Source: Nakazawaea peltata
Lineage: Eukaryota; Ascomycota; Pichiomycetes; Alaninales; Pachysolenaceae
NCBI GenBank assembly: GCA_001599355.1
Contig: BCGQ01000005.1
Location: forward strand, 562,222-626,221
Reading direction: 5' to 3'
Length of the DNA: 64,000 nucleotides
Position numbers and translations under genes: made by a program. Position 1 is the stretch's first letter; every line of letters starts with the position of its first letter. This document shows, one piece after another, positions 38,099-48,000 of the stretch. The notes beneath the pieces were generated by a model that was not told the DNA's origin, searched no databases, and saw nothing but the letters and a program-made list of their open reading frames with translations.

Positions 38099-39202
38099 TC
38101 ATTTCTTCAAGATAGTAACGACATCTTCGTCCTCTAAGACATGAGACAACCCTACGTATTGAGGTTGATGCTTGACGCTTGTACCATAAACGATGGCATT
38201 CTTGAAATCGGCCACTAAAGACTTATGGATTTGGTTACAGAAGTCTTCAACGGTACAATGCGAGGATCTAAGAACAATTGGTTCGTTGAAATCGGGTAAT
38301 TTTCCCTTAGGTTTGGTGTATACTCTGACCAAGTTTAATTTGTCCCACATCATTTCCAATAATTCATCCAAATTCCATTCGTTACCGGAGGAAATAGGAA
38401 TGGCATTTGGAATTCTGTACAATAAGTCCAATTCTTCGACGGAGAAACTGTCAATTTTGTTCAAGACATAGATAGCTGGGACATATTTTCTGTTTTGGGC
38501 TTCTAAAGTGTCGATTAAATCTTCAACAGTAGCATCACATCTGAAAGAAATATCGGCAGAATTCATTCTATATTCACTCATGACGGCTCTGATCTCATCG
38601 TTGTCCAAATGAGTTAAAGGTACAGTGTTGGTGATGTTGATACCACCTCTTTCCTTCTTCTTGACAAGAATATTTGGTGGTTCCTTATTAATTCTAATAC
38701 CAAATCCTTCCAATTCATGCTCGATGATCTGCTTATGATGCAATGGTTTGTTGACGTCCAAAACGATGAAAATCAAGTTACATGTTCTTGCAACAGCAAT
38801 GACTTGCTTACCTCTACCTTTACCATCCTTAGCACCTTCAATAATACCTGGTAAATCCAACATTTGAATCTTAGCTCCCTTATATTTAATAACACCAGGG
38901 ACGGTAGTCAAGGTGGTGAACTCGTAGGCGGCAGCTTCCGAATGAGTACCGGTAATTTTAGACAACAAAGTCGATTTACCAACAGATGGGAACCCTACAA
39001 ACCCAACAGTGGCGACACCAGTTCTAGCAACATCGAATCCAACACCACCACCTCCTCCTCCTCCAGTAGGAGCCAATAATTCTCTTCTCAACTTGGCTAA
39101 CTTAGCCTTCAACTGACCCAAATGGAACGAGGTGGCCTTGTTCTTTTGGGTCTTGGCCATCTCATCCTCGATCAGCTTGATTTTCTCTACAGTAGTCGAC
39201 AT
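38099..39202 (-). CDS. RBG1: Rbg1 (DRG1), translation-associated GTPase
   Basis: The start MSTTVEKIK at 39202 matches the family exactly and gives 367 residues (S. cerevisiae 369). The leading helix [20 protein letters not shown] is nearly invariant. The G1 loop GFPSVGKST is at ~70, DLPGIIEGA at ~117, NKID at ~246 and SSG at ~265, with a C-terminal TGS domain (~290-367) ending VEDEDVV-type text. There is a run of seven Gly at ~47-53. Rbg1 with Tma46 binds ribosomes and helps slow or stalled translation, redundantly with Rbg2 and Slh1. It is divergent from FUN12, another ribosomal GTPase. Confidence 0.96.
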   Translation of the reverse strand: MSTTVEKIKLIEDEMAKTQKNKATSFHLGQLKAKLAKLRRELLAPTGGGGGGGVGFDVARTGVATVGFVGFPSVGKSTLLSKITGTHSEAAAYEFTTLTTVPGVIKYKGAKIQMLDLPGIIEGAKDGKGRGKQVIAVARTCNLIFIVLDVNKPLHHKQIIEHELEGFGIRINKEPPNILVKKKERGGINITNTVPLTHLDNDEIRAVMSEYRMNSADISFRCDATVEDLIDTLEAQNRKYVPAIYVLNKIDSFSVEELDLLYRIPNAIPISSGNEWNLDELLEMMWDKLNLVRVYTKPKGKLPDFNEPIVLRSSHCTVEDFCNQIHKSLVADFKNAIVYGTSVKHQPQYVGLSHVLEDEDVVTILKK

Positions 39203-39280
39203 CTTGCCTGATTCAGTCTGGTTCAACCTTCTACTCCTGGCCTCTTCAGCTTTAGTTAAGCGCCGTCAATCGAAGACGAT

Positions 39281-39426
39281 GGAAAATTTTTCTACGATGA
39301 GTTGTAAATTGCTCACCTTAATGGGATAATTTGCACGACCTTTAGTCGACGCGTGAGCCGGGTACTTTTCGTAATTTGCTTTTGTAAATTCTGCACTACC
39401 AGAAAATTTTGATGAGAAAATTTTTC
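39281..39426. promoter_or_regulatory. Bidirectional RBG1/FUN12 promoter with two RRPE-PAC pairs
   Basis: The 306-base gap between the two ATGs has GGAAAATTTTTC (39281-39292) next to ACGATGAG (39294-39301), and GATGAG (39411-39416) next to GAAAATTTTTC (39416-39426). These are two RRPE-like/PAC-core pairs, one near each gene. One ACGCGT lies at 39349-39354. The arrangement fits joint growth-dependent control of both translation GTPases (inference from motifs). Confidence 0.6.
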
Positions 39427-39508
39427 TTAGTGAAAAATGGCAGAGATCAGACGAAGGCGATTTTGAAAGGTGACGAAGAAGCCGGATTTTGGTCGAAACT
39501 ACAGAAGA

Positions 39509-42500
39509 ATGGCGAAGAAAACTAAGAAGAGTAGCAAGTGGGCTGACGATGACTGGGAGAATGACATTCCAGGGAGCGAAGAAGCAGCTCCAGCCACCGC
39601 TGATGACGGCGCTAGTGCCGCTGTCAGTGAAGCCGAGTCGACTCCAGGTCCTCAAGAAGCTGTAGAGGCCACTGAAGACGACTTCATGAGTGCTATCAAG
39701 AAGTCTAAGACCAAGAAGAAGCTGAAGGAAGACGAAGAAAAGGCCAAGCCAAAGACCGGTCCAGTTATCAAATCCAAGAAGGAGAAGGAAAGAGAAAAGA
39801 AGGAGCTGGAGAAGCAGAGAAAGAAGGAGATTGCCGAGAAGAAGAAGGCAGCCGCCGATGCCAGAAAGCTGCTGGAAGATGCTGCTAAGGCCAAGAAGAA
39901 TGGTGGTGTACTTCCAGTTGAAGAATCCAAGCCAGAACCTGTCAAGGAAGAACTGCCTGTAGAGGAACCAAAGGAAGAGAAGAAATCTGCTCCAAAGAAG
40001 AAGAAGGGTGTTCCTAATGCTGCCATTGCTGCCTTGAAGAAGCAAATGGAGTTAAGAAAGCAATTGGAAGAACAGCAACGTCTTGAAGAGGAGGAGGAGA
40101 AGAGAAGAGAGGAGGAGGAAGAGCTGCTGAGACTGGCTGAGGAACTGCTGAAAGAAGAGGCCAGAAAATTGAAGAAAGAGAAAGAAAAGGCCAAGAAAGA
40201 GCAGTTGAAAGCCGAGGGTAAATTCTTGACTAAGAAGCAAAAGGAGGAGAAGAAGTTGCAAGAGAAGAGAAGACTGCTGTTATTGGCCAGTGGTGTTGTA
40301 GTTCCAGCCTTGAATGGAGATGCTGCTGCCACTCCAGCTCCAGCTTCTAAACCTAAGAGAATTTTGTATGGAGCCAAGAAGAAGAAGACCACCGATGCCG
40401 AGGCTGAGGCTAAGGCTAAGGCTGAAGCTGAGGCTAAGAAACTGAAGGAGCTGCTGGACGGTGAGGAAGAAGTCTTGGAGGACTGGGAAGCTATGGCTGA
40501 TGGAGATGAACCTCTTGTTGAGGATTGGGAACTGGCACTTTCTGATGATGCCGAGGGTGAGACCGAGGGTCAGTCCGAGGGCAACTCCGAGGGTCAATCC
40601 GAGGGTACCACCGAGGGTACCACCGAGGGTGAAACCGATGCTGAAGCTGAAGCCAAGGCTGCCGCTGAAGCCAAGGCTAAAGCCGAAGCCGAAGCTAAAG
40701 CTGCCGCTGAGGCTGCTGCTCAAGCTAAAGCCGCCGAGGAAAAGAAGAAACAAGTCTCCAAGAAATCCAAAACTCCAGCTCAAGATGAATCTAACATGCG
40801 TTCTCCTATTTGTTGTATTCTTGGTCACGTCGATACCGGTAAGACCAAATTATTGGATAAGATTCGTCAAACTAACGTCCAAGGTGGAGAAGCCGGTGGT
40901 ATTACGCAACAAATCGGTGCTACTTACTTCCCAGTAGATGCCATCAAGCAAAAGACTGCTGTCATGGCTGCTTATGAGAAACAAACCTTCGATGTCCCAG
41001 GTTTGTTGATCATTGATACCCCAGGTCACGAGTCTTTCACCAATTTAAGATCCAGAGGTTCCTCGTTATGTAACATTGCCGTCTTGGTCATTGATATCAT
41101 GCATGGTTTGGAACAACAAACTATCGAGTCCTTGAGATTGTTGCGTGAAAGAAAGGCTCCATTCATTGTTGCCTTGAACAAGATTGATCGTCTTTACGAC
41201 TGGAAAGAGACTCCAAACAACTCTTTCAGAGACTCTTTCGCTAAGCAAGGAAGAGCTGTCCAAAGTGAGTTCCAAGACAGATTGGAGAAGGTCAAATTGG
41301 CTTTGGCCGAGCAAGGTCTTAACTCTGAGTTGTATTTCCAAAACAGAAACATGTCCAAGTACGTTTCCATCGTTCCTACTTCTGCCGTCACCGGTGAAGG
41401 TGTTCCAGATTTGATCTGGTTGTTGTTGGAATTGACTCAGAAGAGAATGAGTAAACAATTGATGTACCTTTCCAAGATTGAGGCCACTGTCTTGGAAGTC
41501 AAGGTTGTCGAAGGTTTAGGTACTACTATCGATGTCGTCTTGTCCAATGGTATCTTGAGAGAGGGAGACAGAATTGTCATTTGTGGTTTGAATGGACCTA
41601 TTGCGACGAACGTGAGGGCCTTGTTGACCCCACAACCATTGAGAGAATTGCGTATTAAATCCGAATATGTTCATCACAAGGAGGTAAAAGCCGCTCTCGG
41701 TGTTAAAATCGCCGCTAATGACTTGGAAAAGGCCGTTGCCGGTTCCAGATTGTTAGTTGTTGGTGAAGATGACGACGAAGACGAATTGATGGACGAAGTT
41801 ATGGACGATTTGACCGGTTTATTAGACTCTGTAGACACCACTGGACGTGGTGTTACCGTCCAAGCTTCCACCTTGGGTTCTTTGGAAGCCTTGTTGGATT
41901 TCTTAAAAGACATGAAGATCCCAGTTATGTCCATTGGTTTAGGTCCTGTCTACAAGAGAGATGTCATGAAGGCAACTACCATGTTAGAGAAGGCCAAAGA
42001 GTACGCTGTCATGTTATGTTTCGATGTCAAGATTGACAAAGAAGCCGAACAATACGCCGAAGAACAAGGTATCAAGATCTTCAGTGCCGATATTATCTAT
42101 CATTTGTTCGATGCTTTCACTGCTTATCAACTGAAATTGTTGGAGCAACGTCGTAAGGACTTCTTGCATGAGGCCGTATTCCCATGTGCTTTGAGAACTA
42201 TTCAAATCATTAACAAGAGAGAGCCAATGATCATCGGTGTTGATGTTTTGGAAGGTACCGTTCGTATTGGAACTCCAATCTGTGCCGTCAGAACTGACCC
42301 TGTAACTAAGGCCAAGAATGTCTTACTTTTAGGTAGAGTTGCTTCTTTGGAAGTGAACCACAAGAGTGAAACTCAAGTCAAGAAGGGTCAAACCGCTCAA
42401 GGTGTTGCTGTCAGATTAGATAACCCAAGTGGACAACAACCAGTTTGGGGAAGACATGTCGACGAGAGTGATACTTTGTATTCTCATATCACCAGAAGAT

Positions 42501-42598
42501 CCATTGATACTTTGAAGGATCCAGCCTTCAGAGATTCTGTCCCAAGAGAAGATTGGTTACTTATCAAGACCTTGAAGGGGGTGTTTGATATTAAATAG
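39509..42598 (+). CDS. FUN12: Fun12, translation initiation factor eIF5B
   Basis: The first ATG (39509, [20 protein letters not shown]) gives 1029 residues (S. cerevisiae 1002). The first ~430 residues are a charged, Lys/Glu/Ala-rich region including [14 protein letters not shown]-type repeats. The GTPase domain begins with [16 protein letters not shown] (~436-451), then [21 protein letters not shown] and NKIDRLYDW. Domains II-IV follow, with [13 protein letters not shown] and the ending [15 protein letters not shown]. eIF5B joins the 60S subunit to the initiation complex on the start codon. CTG codons are frequent in the N-terminal region, where Ala is plausible, and nearly absent from the conserved G domain. 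Its GC-rich codon use there differs from the neighbours. Confidence 0.97.
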   Translation: MAKKTKKSSKWADDDWENDIPGSEEAAPATADDGASAAVSEAESTPGPQEAVEATEDDFMSAIKKSKTKKKLKEDEEKAKPKTGPVIKSKKEKEREKKELEKQRKKEIAEKKKAAADARKLLEDAAKAKKNGGVLPVEESKPEPVKEELPVEEPKEEKKSAPKKKKGVPNAAIAALKKQMELRKQLEEQQRLEEEEEKRREEEEELLRLAEELLKEEARKLKKEKEKAKKEQLKAEGKFLTKKQKEEKKLQEKRRLLLLASGVVVPALNGDAAATPAPASKPKRILYGAKKKKTTDAEAEAKAKAEAEAKKLKELLDGEEEVLEDWEAMADGDEPLVEDWELALSDDAEGETEGQSEGNSEGQSEGTTEGTTEGETDAEAEAKAAAEAKAKAEAEAKAAAEAAAQAKAAEEKKKQVSKKSKTPAQDESNMRSPICCILGHVDTGKTKLLDKIRQTNVQGGEAGGITQQIGATYFPVDAIKQKTAVMAAYEKQTFDVPGLLIIDTPGHESFTNLRSRGSSLCNIAVLVIDIMHGLEQQTIESLRLLRERKAPFIVALNKIDRLYDWKETPNNSFRDSFAKQGRAVQSEFQDRLEKVKLALAEQGLNSELYFQNRNMSKYVSIVPTSAVTGEGVPDLIWLLLELTQKRMSKQLMYLSKIEATVLEVKVVEGLGTTIDVVLSNGILREGDRIVICGLNGPIATNVRALLTPQPLRELRIKSEYVHHKEVKAALGVKIAANDLEKAVAGSRLLVVGEDDDEDELMDEVMDDLTGLLDSVDTTGRGVTVQASTLGSLEALLDFLKDMKIPVMSIGLGPVYKRDVMKATTMLEKAKEYAVMLCFDVKIDKEAEQYAEEQGIKIFSADIIYHLFDAFTAYQLKLLEQRRKDFLHEAVFPCALRTIQIINKREPMIIGVDVLEGTVRIGTPICAVRTDPVTKAKNVLLLGRVASLEVNHKSETQVKKGQTAQGVAVRLDNPSGQQPVWGRHVDESDTLYSHITRRSIDTLKDPAFRDSVPREDWLLIKTLKGVFDIK

Positions 42599-43159
42599 GT
42601 AGTGATAATCTTGTAGTTTAATTGAATGTTTAAGATAATTGGTGTAAGCGTTGGTCGGGGGTTATCAGTCGGAGCATTTAGCTTCATATGGTCAATTTGA
42701 TTTGGCCAGGGATTGCTCTGGTCAAATTGGAGCTCTCTCAATGAGAAGGTGAGAAGGGGGTTAATTTTATTTCCTTATTGGGACATATTAGGTATGCACG
42801 ACCTTATTACCCCCAAAATTATTAGAAGTATTCATTAATCATTCTAAGAGATAGAGGGAGGTGATAGTGAAGGTAGTCGACCATAGGAGTATACGAGAAT
42901 GGAAATGGGACATTGATAATTCCCTTGAAGGAAATCACGAGTTGTAATTTTAAATATACAAAGAATAATATGAAACAATTACCATCTACAAAACATCTTG
43001 TTGAATATGAGGATCAATTAGATTAAAAATATATATAAATTTATTGATCTGGTTAAATGAAGCAGTGATTCTATCTTGACTTTGGCTAGATAAAGTCACA
43101 TTATCATATTGTTCATCTCACCACAAATTCTTCTTCTGATTTTCCTCATAATCTATTCC
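42599..43159. other. Convergent intergenic region FUN12 / SDR
   Basis: 561 bases, AT-rich towards the right. It holds no convincing gene or repeat, only the likely 3' ends of both genes. Confidence 0.45.
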
Positions 43160-43897
43160 TTACCAATCAAGTTCAGTACCATCATTGGAAAGAAACTTAC
43201 CAGTCTCCTTGAGGTTATCGATAACCTTCAATTCTCTCTTGGCAGCATCCTCAGTACTGATTGGAGTGAATCCAAATTTTTCTTGAGTAATACCCAATCC
43301 CTTCAACAAATCTGGAATCATGTCACTACCGACGACACCTGGATGATAAGCTGCAATGATTTTGTCTGGTTCTTCAACGGCGATTTGCTTCATGAAATAA
43401 TTCAAGTACAGCTTGGAAGCACCGTACAGAGAAGTTCTGAATTTGAATTTATCAAAATCAGCAACTGAAGCAACCATGGAAGAAGTGAAAGCAATCTTCT
43501 TAATGCCCTTCCATAACAGTTCATGTTTCTTCAATTCTTGGTACAAGATAATTGGACCCAAACTGTTGATAGTGAAATGTTCGGTGAAAACAGAAGGTGG
43601 AACAGTAGCAAGAGCCTTGTAAACTTCGGGATGAGCAATACCAGCATTAGCAAGGACAACATCAACAGTCAGTCCGGAAGCAGCTAATTTGGAAACAAAC
43701 TCAGCAGTACTCCCAGCACTCGAAACCTCATACTTGTAAATGGTAACCTTACCAGTTTTAGTCAACTCATTCAAAGCTTCAGAGTCAGATCTGGTAGTAG
43801 CAATAACCAAAGTGTTTGGTCTAGCAACAAGTTGCTTAACAAGGTCAAGACCAATTCCTCTGTTGGCACCGGTGACTAAGTAAGTAGTTGAAGGCAT
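43160..43897 (-). CDS. Short-chain dehydrogenase/reductase (YIR035C-like)
   Basis: 245 residues of the classical SDR fold. TGANRGIG at residues 9-16 binds the nucleotide, LANAGIA (~83) is the NAG element, and TSSMVAS plus YGASK (~158-162) supply the Ser-Tyr-Lys triad. A Pro-Gly motif follows (AAYHPGVVGSDM). Sequence style and length match S. cerevisiae YIR035C/YIR036C and the bacterial C-factor group, NADP-dependent carbonyl reductases with broad substrates. The basic residues ATTRSD after strand 2 suggest NADP(H). The true substrate cannot be deduced. Confidence 0.88.
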   Translation of the reverse strand: MPSTTYLVTGANRGIGLDLVKQLVARPNTLVIATTRSDSEALNELTKTGKVTIYKYEVSSAGSTAEFVSKLAASGLTVDVVLANAGIAHPEVYKALATVPPSVFTEHFTINSLGPIILYQELKKHELLWKGIKKIAFTSSMVASVADFDKFKFRTSLYGASKLYLNYFMKQIAVEEPDKIIAAYHPGVVGSDMIPDLLKGLGITQEKFGFTPISTEDAAKRELKVIDNLKETGKFLSNDGTELDW

Positions 43898-45056
43898 AAT
43901 TGAATATTCAATAATTTGTTTTAATGGTTGTTTTAATCTCTTGATGATGGATGATTCATTTTCGAAGAGAGGAGTGGATTCGATGTGTATTTATATGATT
44001 TAATTAATAATTAAGTTGATGGTTGTTTATTTGAACTGACTTTCGTTCAACTTTACTTTACCGTTGCACCCCCATTTTAATCGTGTATTTTTCTTAGCCA
44101 CATATTTTACCCCTTTGTTAGCCCCCAAAAAAATAACCCCCCATCTCTTAGTAATTTGGAATGTGAAAAGAGCGCGGGGGAGCAAAATATTTTTGACCAA
44201 TCACAAGTCCGTAACACAAAAAAGGGGGTAAATTAGTAATCGGTAAAGGGGTAAAGATGGGGGAGAAAATGGAGGGCTAGAGGGATGTGGAATGGAATAG
44301 AACAAAATAGGAAAAGATGACTCAGCAGGGTCTAATCTGGCCCGGAATTTATAACGAATCGGGAAATGATGATTAAATTCCGGGAGTCATTTGAATCATG
44401 GAGAACTATTTGGGAAGGATGACTCAGCAAGGTTGAGCGAGATGATGCTAATAAGTTTATGAATATATGGTACCCTTAATATACAGCCCTCGTTATACCA
44501 TACTTAATATACCTCCCTTAACGTACCACCCTTAACGTACCACCCTTAACGTACCACCCTTAACCACCCTTAACCACCCTTAATATACCACCCTTCACGT
44601 ACCGCCCTTAGCCACCCTTAATATACCACCCTTACCACTCAGTATCTCAATTACAAGCAACATTTCAAGGCCGCGCAGTCAATTCTCAATTAGAATCACG
44701 GTAGATCAAATTTCAACCTGGTTAGCGAATAGCGCACTCTCAAGCAAAGCTCAGTGTAAAGGAAAAGATCAATTAGAATTTATTTTAGGGGTAACGGAAA
44801 GGGGAGGTCTGCGCAGGTTGAGGAGACGAAGTACCTGACGGGACTGCGCAGGCTCTACGGCTGGTGCTATACGGTTCCATCACAGCTCATCTACGGCTCC
44901 ATCACAGCTCATCTACAGTTCGATCTACTCATATCGCCCTGCTTACGCTTGCAAGGCACCTACAGTAGCCATGCACTACGCTTACCTGGGGTCTACGCTT
45001 ACCTGGGGTCTACACTATCCGGCACGCCGGGCACTTACGATTATCTCAATTATTAC
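43898..45056. repeat. Long intergenic region SDR / RPA190 with several tandem repeats
   Basis: 1.16 kb. A CCAATCA word lies at ~44199. From 44470 to 44636 there is an array of CCCTTAACGTACCA and CCCTTAATATACCA variants (about nine units). At 44871-44914 a 22-base unit (ACGG[TC]TCCATCACAGCTC...) occurs twice. At 44976-45009 CTACGCTTACCTGGGGT occurs twice in direct tandem. These last repeats are immediately downstream of the RPA190 stop. No gene is seen. Confidence 0.65.
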
Positions 45057-48000
45057 CTAAATACACGGCATCTTTGCCAATAACTCAAAACTACCCGTAC
45101 CAACATTACTCAACTTACCTGTAACAATCCTAGCAGAAGGAGAATCCAAATCCTCCTTCTCATTATCCAAAACTGCCTTAGTCAAGAACTGACATGTAGT
45201 CTCATAAGACATCTTCATGAAAGCAGAAGTAGAAGAATCGATACCTTGACGATTGAAAGCCAAGTAAGTACCTTCTCTAGTCATCATATCACCGATCAAG
45301 TCCAAATGTCTAGAAGAAACCGAGATGGCGTATCTTCCAAACACGTTATTGATCTCATTAACGATAGTGTTTCTGGCCAGTTCGACACCGTAAGTTCTCA
45401 ATACGGCGGCAACATCGTTAGATGTAATACCATTGACATCGATAAAGTCTTCTTGATCCCACATAGCTTGGAAGTTGACACCCTCCGTAACCAAGACACG
45501 TTTACCATTCTCGGGCTCAGGTTGAACACATCTTCCAATATGAGGAATCTCTCTAACGACAACCTTCTTACATAAATCCTCAACTATGTTCACCATCAAA
45601 AGCTTTTGGGTCTCGGAAGGTAACTCCAATTTGAATTCACACCATGACCCATTGGAATCGTCAAAGTTAAACTTGGAGATCAAGTTATGCTGAGTGATCA
45701 CCTCTTGCTCTCTCTCTTTAGCCGATTTGGTCATCGACGACTGGACTCCACTCATCACCAGATCACCTTCCTCATCTTCAGACGACTCCTCACTAGTAAC
45801 AGAATCACTATCATCATCATCATCTTCCTCATCGGAAGTCTCTTCGGCAGCCTTCATAGTCTCAAGCTCTTCATCGTCAGGGCCATCATAAGAAACAGCT
45901 TGCTTAGTGTTACTACGTTCCTTATCATCGTCGGCATCTTCATCCTCTTCGGCACGACTAACTCTAACGGCCATCTCACTTTGTTGTCTTGGAACGGCTG
46001 CTCCAACTGTAGGCAACGACTCACTGTTTGGTTTCTTCTGTTTCTTGATCTCCTTGCCAATAACAGACTCCAATTGTTGTAAGAACTTACTAGTAACGAC
46101 ATGCTCTAACTCGGCCTGAGATACATCATACTCAACCTCATACTCAGTCTTGTCGTAGAATCCCAAGTTGATCACATACGATCTACCGGCATCACCCGAT
46201 CCAGTCGTAGCCCCGATGGTCTCGGTAACAGTGACCTTGTCGATGAACTCGGCAAGACTGACCTTGGCAACAGCTTTACAGAAAGTCTGAGCTTGTTCAT
46301 CATTGACATCATCCAAGATCGGTAAAGTCATTTGAGGAGTCTTAATCGCAGCCGAGGCCGTCATGATGATTTCTCTCATACGAGGAATACCCAAGGTGAC
46401 ATTAGCAGCACCGTGACCGGCGAAATGGAAGGTGTTCAAAGTCATCTGAGTAGATGGTTCACCAATCGACTGAGATGCAATGATACCAACGGCTTCTCCA
46501 GGGTTGATCAACGATCTCATGTACTTCAATTGCATCAAAGCACGGAACTTCTTCTCGGTCAAAGCTCCATTGGCCTTGGCTTCCTTCGATTTGGCGAACA
46601 ATTGAGGATTCTTCTCGATGAAACTGTCCAATTTCAGAGCAAATGCCTCAGAAACAGACCCAAGATACTTCGATGGGTTATATACAGACAATACCGGGTC
46701 GTATTTGGTGTCCTGTTCATAATGAGGAACGTTCTCCACCTTCTTCATATGCTTCTTGGACTTCTTCGAGTAGTGTAAAGCAGCCTCGGTATCCAATTGG
46801 TCGACCAAATCTCCAGGGTTGTATTTACGGATCAACGACTCGTAGTTCTCAGCACAGAACTTGAACTCGTACATATGAGATTCCTTGGTGACGTCGACAG
46901 CATCTCCTCCATACAAGAATTGGATCAAAGTACCATCTCCATCTCTGACAGAGTTGTCGTAAGAGACATGGACACCCTCGAATTGCTTGGTCAAACATCT
47001 TTGCAAGTAACCGGATCTCGACGTCTTGACAGCAGTATCGATCAACCCTTCTCTACCGGCCATACAATGGAAATAGTATTCTTGAGGTCTAATACCAGAA
47101 TAGAATCTACCCTTGATATAACCACCTGCTCTGGCATCGGTTTCGTATGCTTTAAATGAAGGTAAAGTCTTACCGGAAACCATGACAGGAACTCTACGAC
47201 CTTCTAAAGCTTGTTGACCCAAAAGACACATGATCTGAGAGACGTTAACGTTGGATCCCTTGGCTCCAGAAAGAGCCATGGCTTGCATCGAATTGTACGG
47301 GAATCTCTTCATAGTTCCGTCCGGAACACAACGAGAAACAACCTCAGAAGTAATGGCATTCACCTTGGATTGAGTCACAGCATCCAAGATACCCGACTTG
47401 TTGTCGTCTCTCAAGATCTCCTCCAATCTACGTAACAACTCAGGATCATCTACAGGCAGATCTACCGGTAAATTGGTGACCTCGGCAGCAGCAGCTCTTC
47501 CACTGTCGACGGACTTCTTCAAGATCTCGGTTCTCCATTGGTTACCTTCCAGAGTCAATCTCAAGTCGTCCATACCACAGGTGAACCCGGTCTGGGTGAT
47601 ATAGTTGGTGAATAATCTACCCAACACACTCAAAGCCTTACCAGCAACGGTAGGACCATAAACCTCGTGCAAAGAATGGACAATACCGAATTTGGAGGCT
47701 CCATATTGAGATTTATCCAAGATACCACACACCAATTCACCGTTCTTGAAGATGACATCGTTCTCACTTGAACCTTTACCCCAATAGTCGGATTTGATCT
47801 TGTTCTTAGAGACCAAATTGACACCAGGCATGTCTTCAGGCTTGATATTCAACAACACCGTAGTGATGATCTGTTTACCGGTCCATAAAGGTTCTGGTTT
47901 GAAGATGGCTGGAGCAACGGTCTTGATACGGACTCCAGAAGTATGTCCATCCTCCGGACGAACACATCCATACACCAACTGATGGTATTGTTCTCTGGTG

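Noticed and set aside
39266-40392. Long antisense open frames (up to ~259 codons) opposite the FUN12 N terminus
   Set aside because: They are Leu/Phe/Ser-rich mirror images of a Lys/Glu/Ala-coding stretch with no family features; FUN12 is certain.
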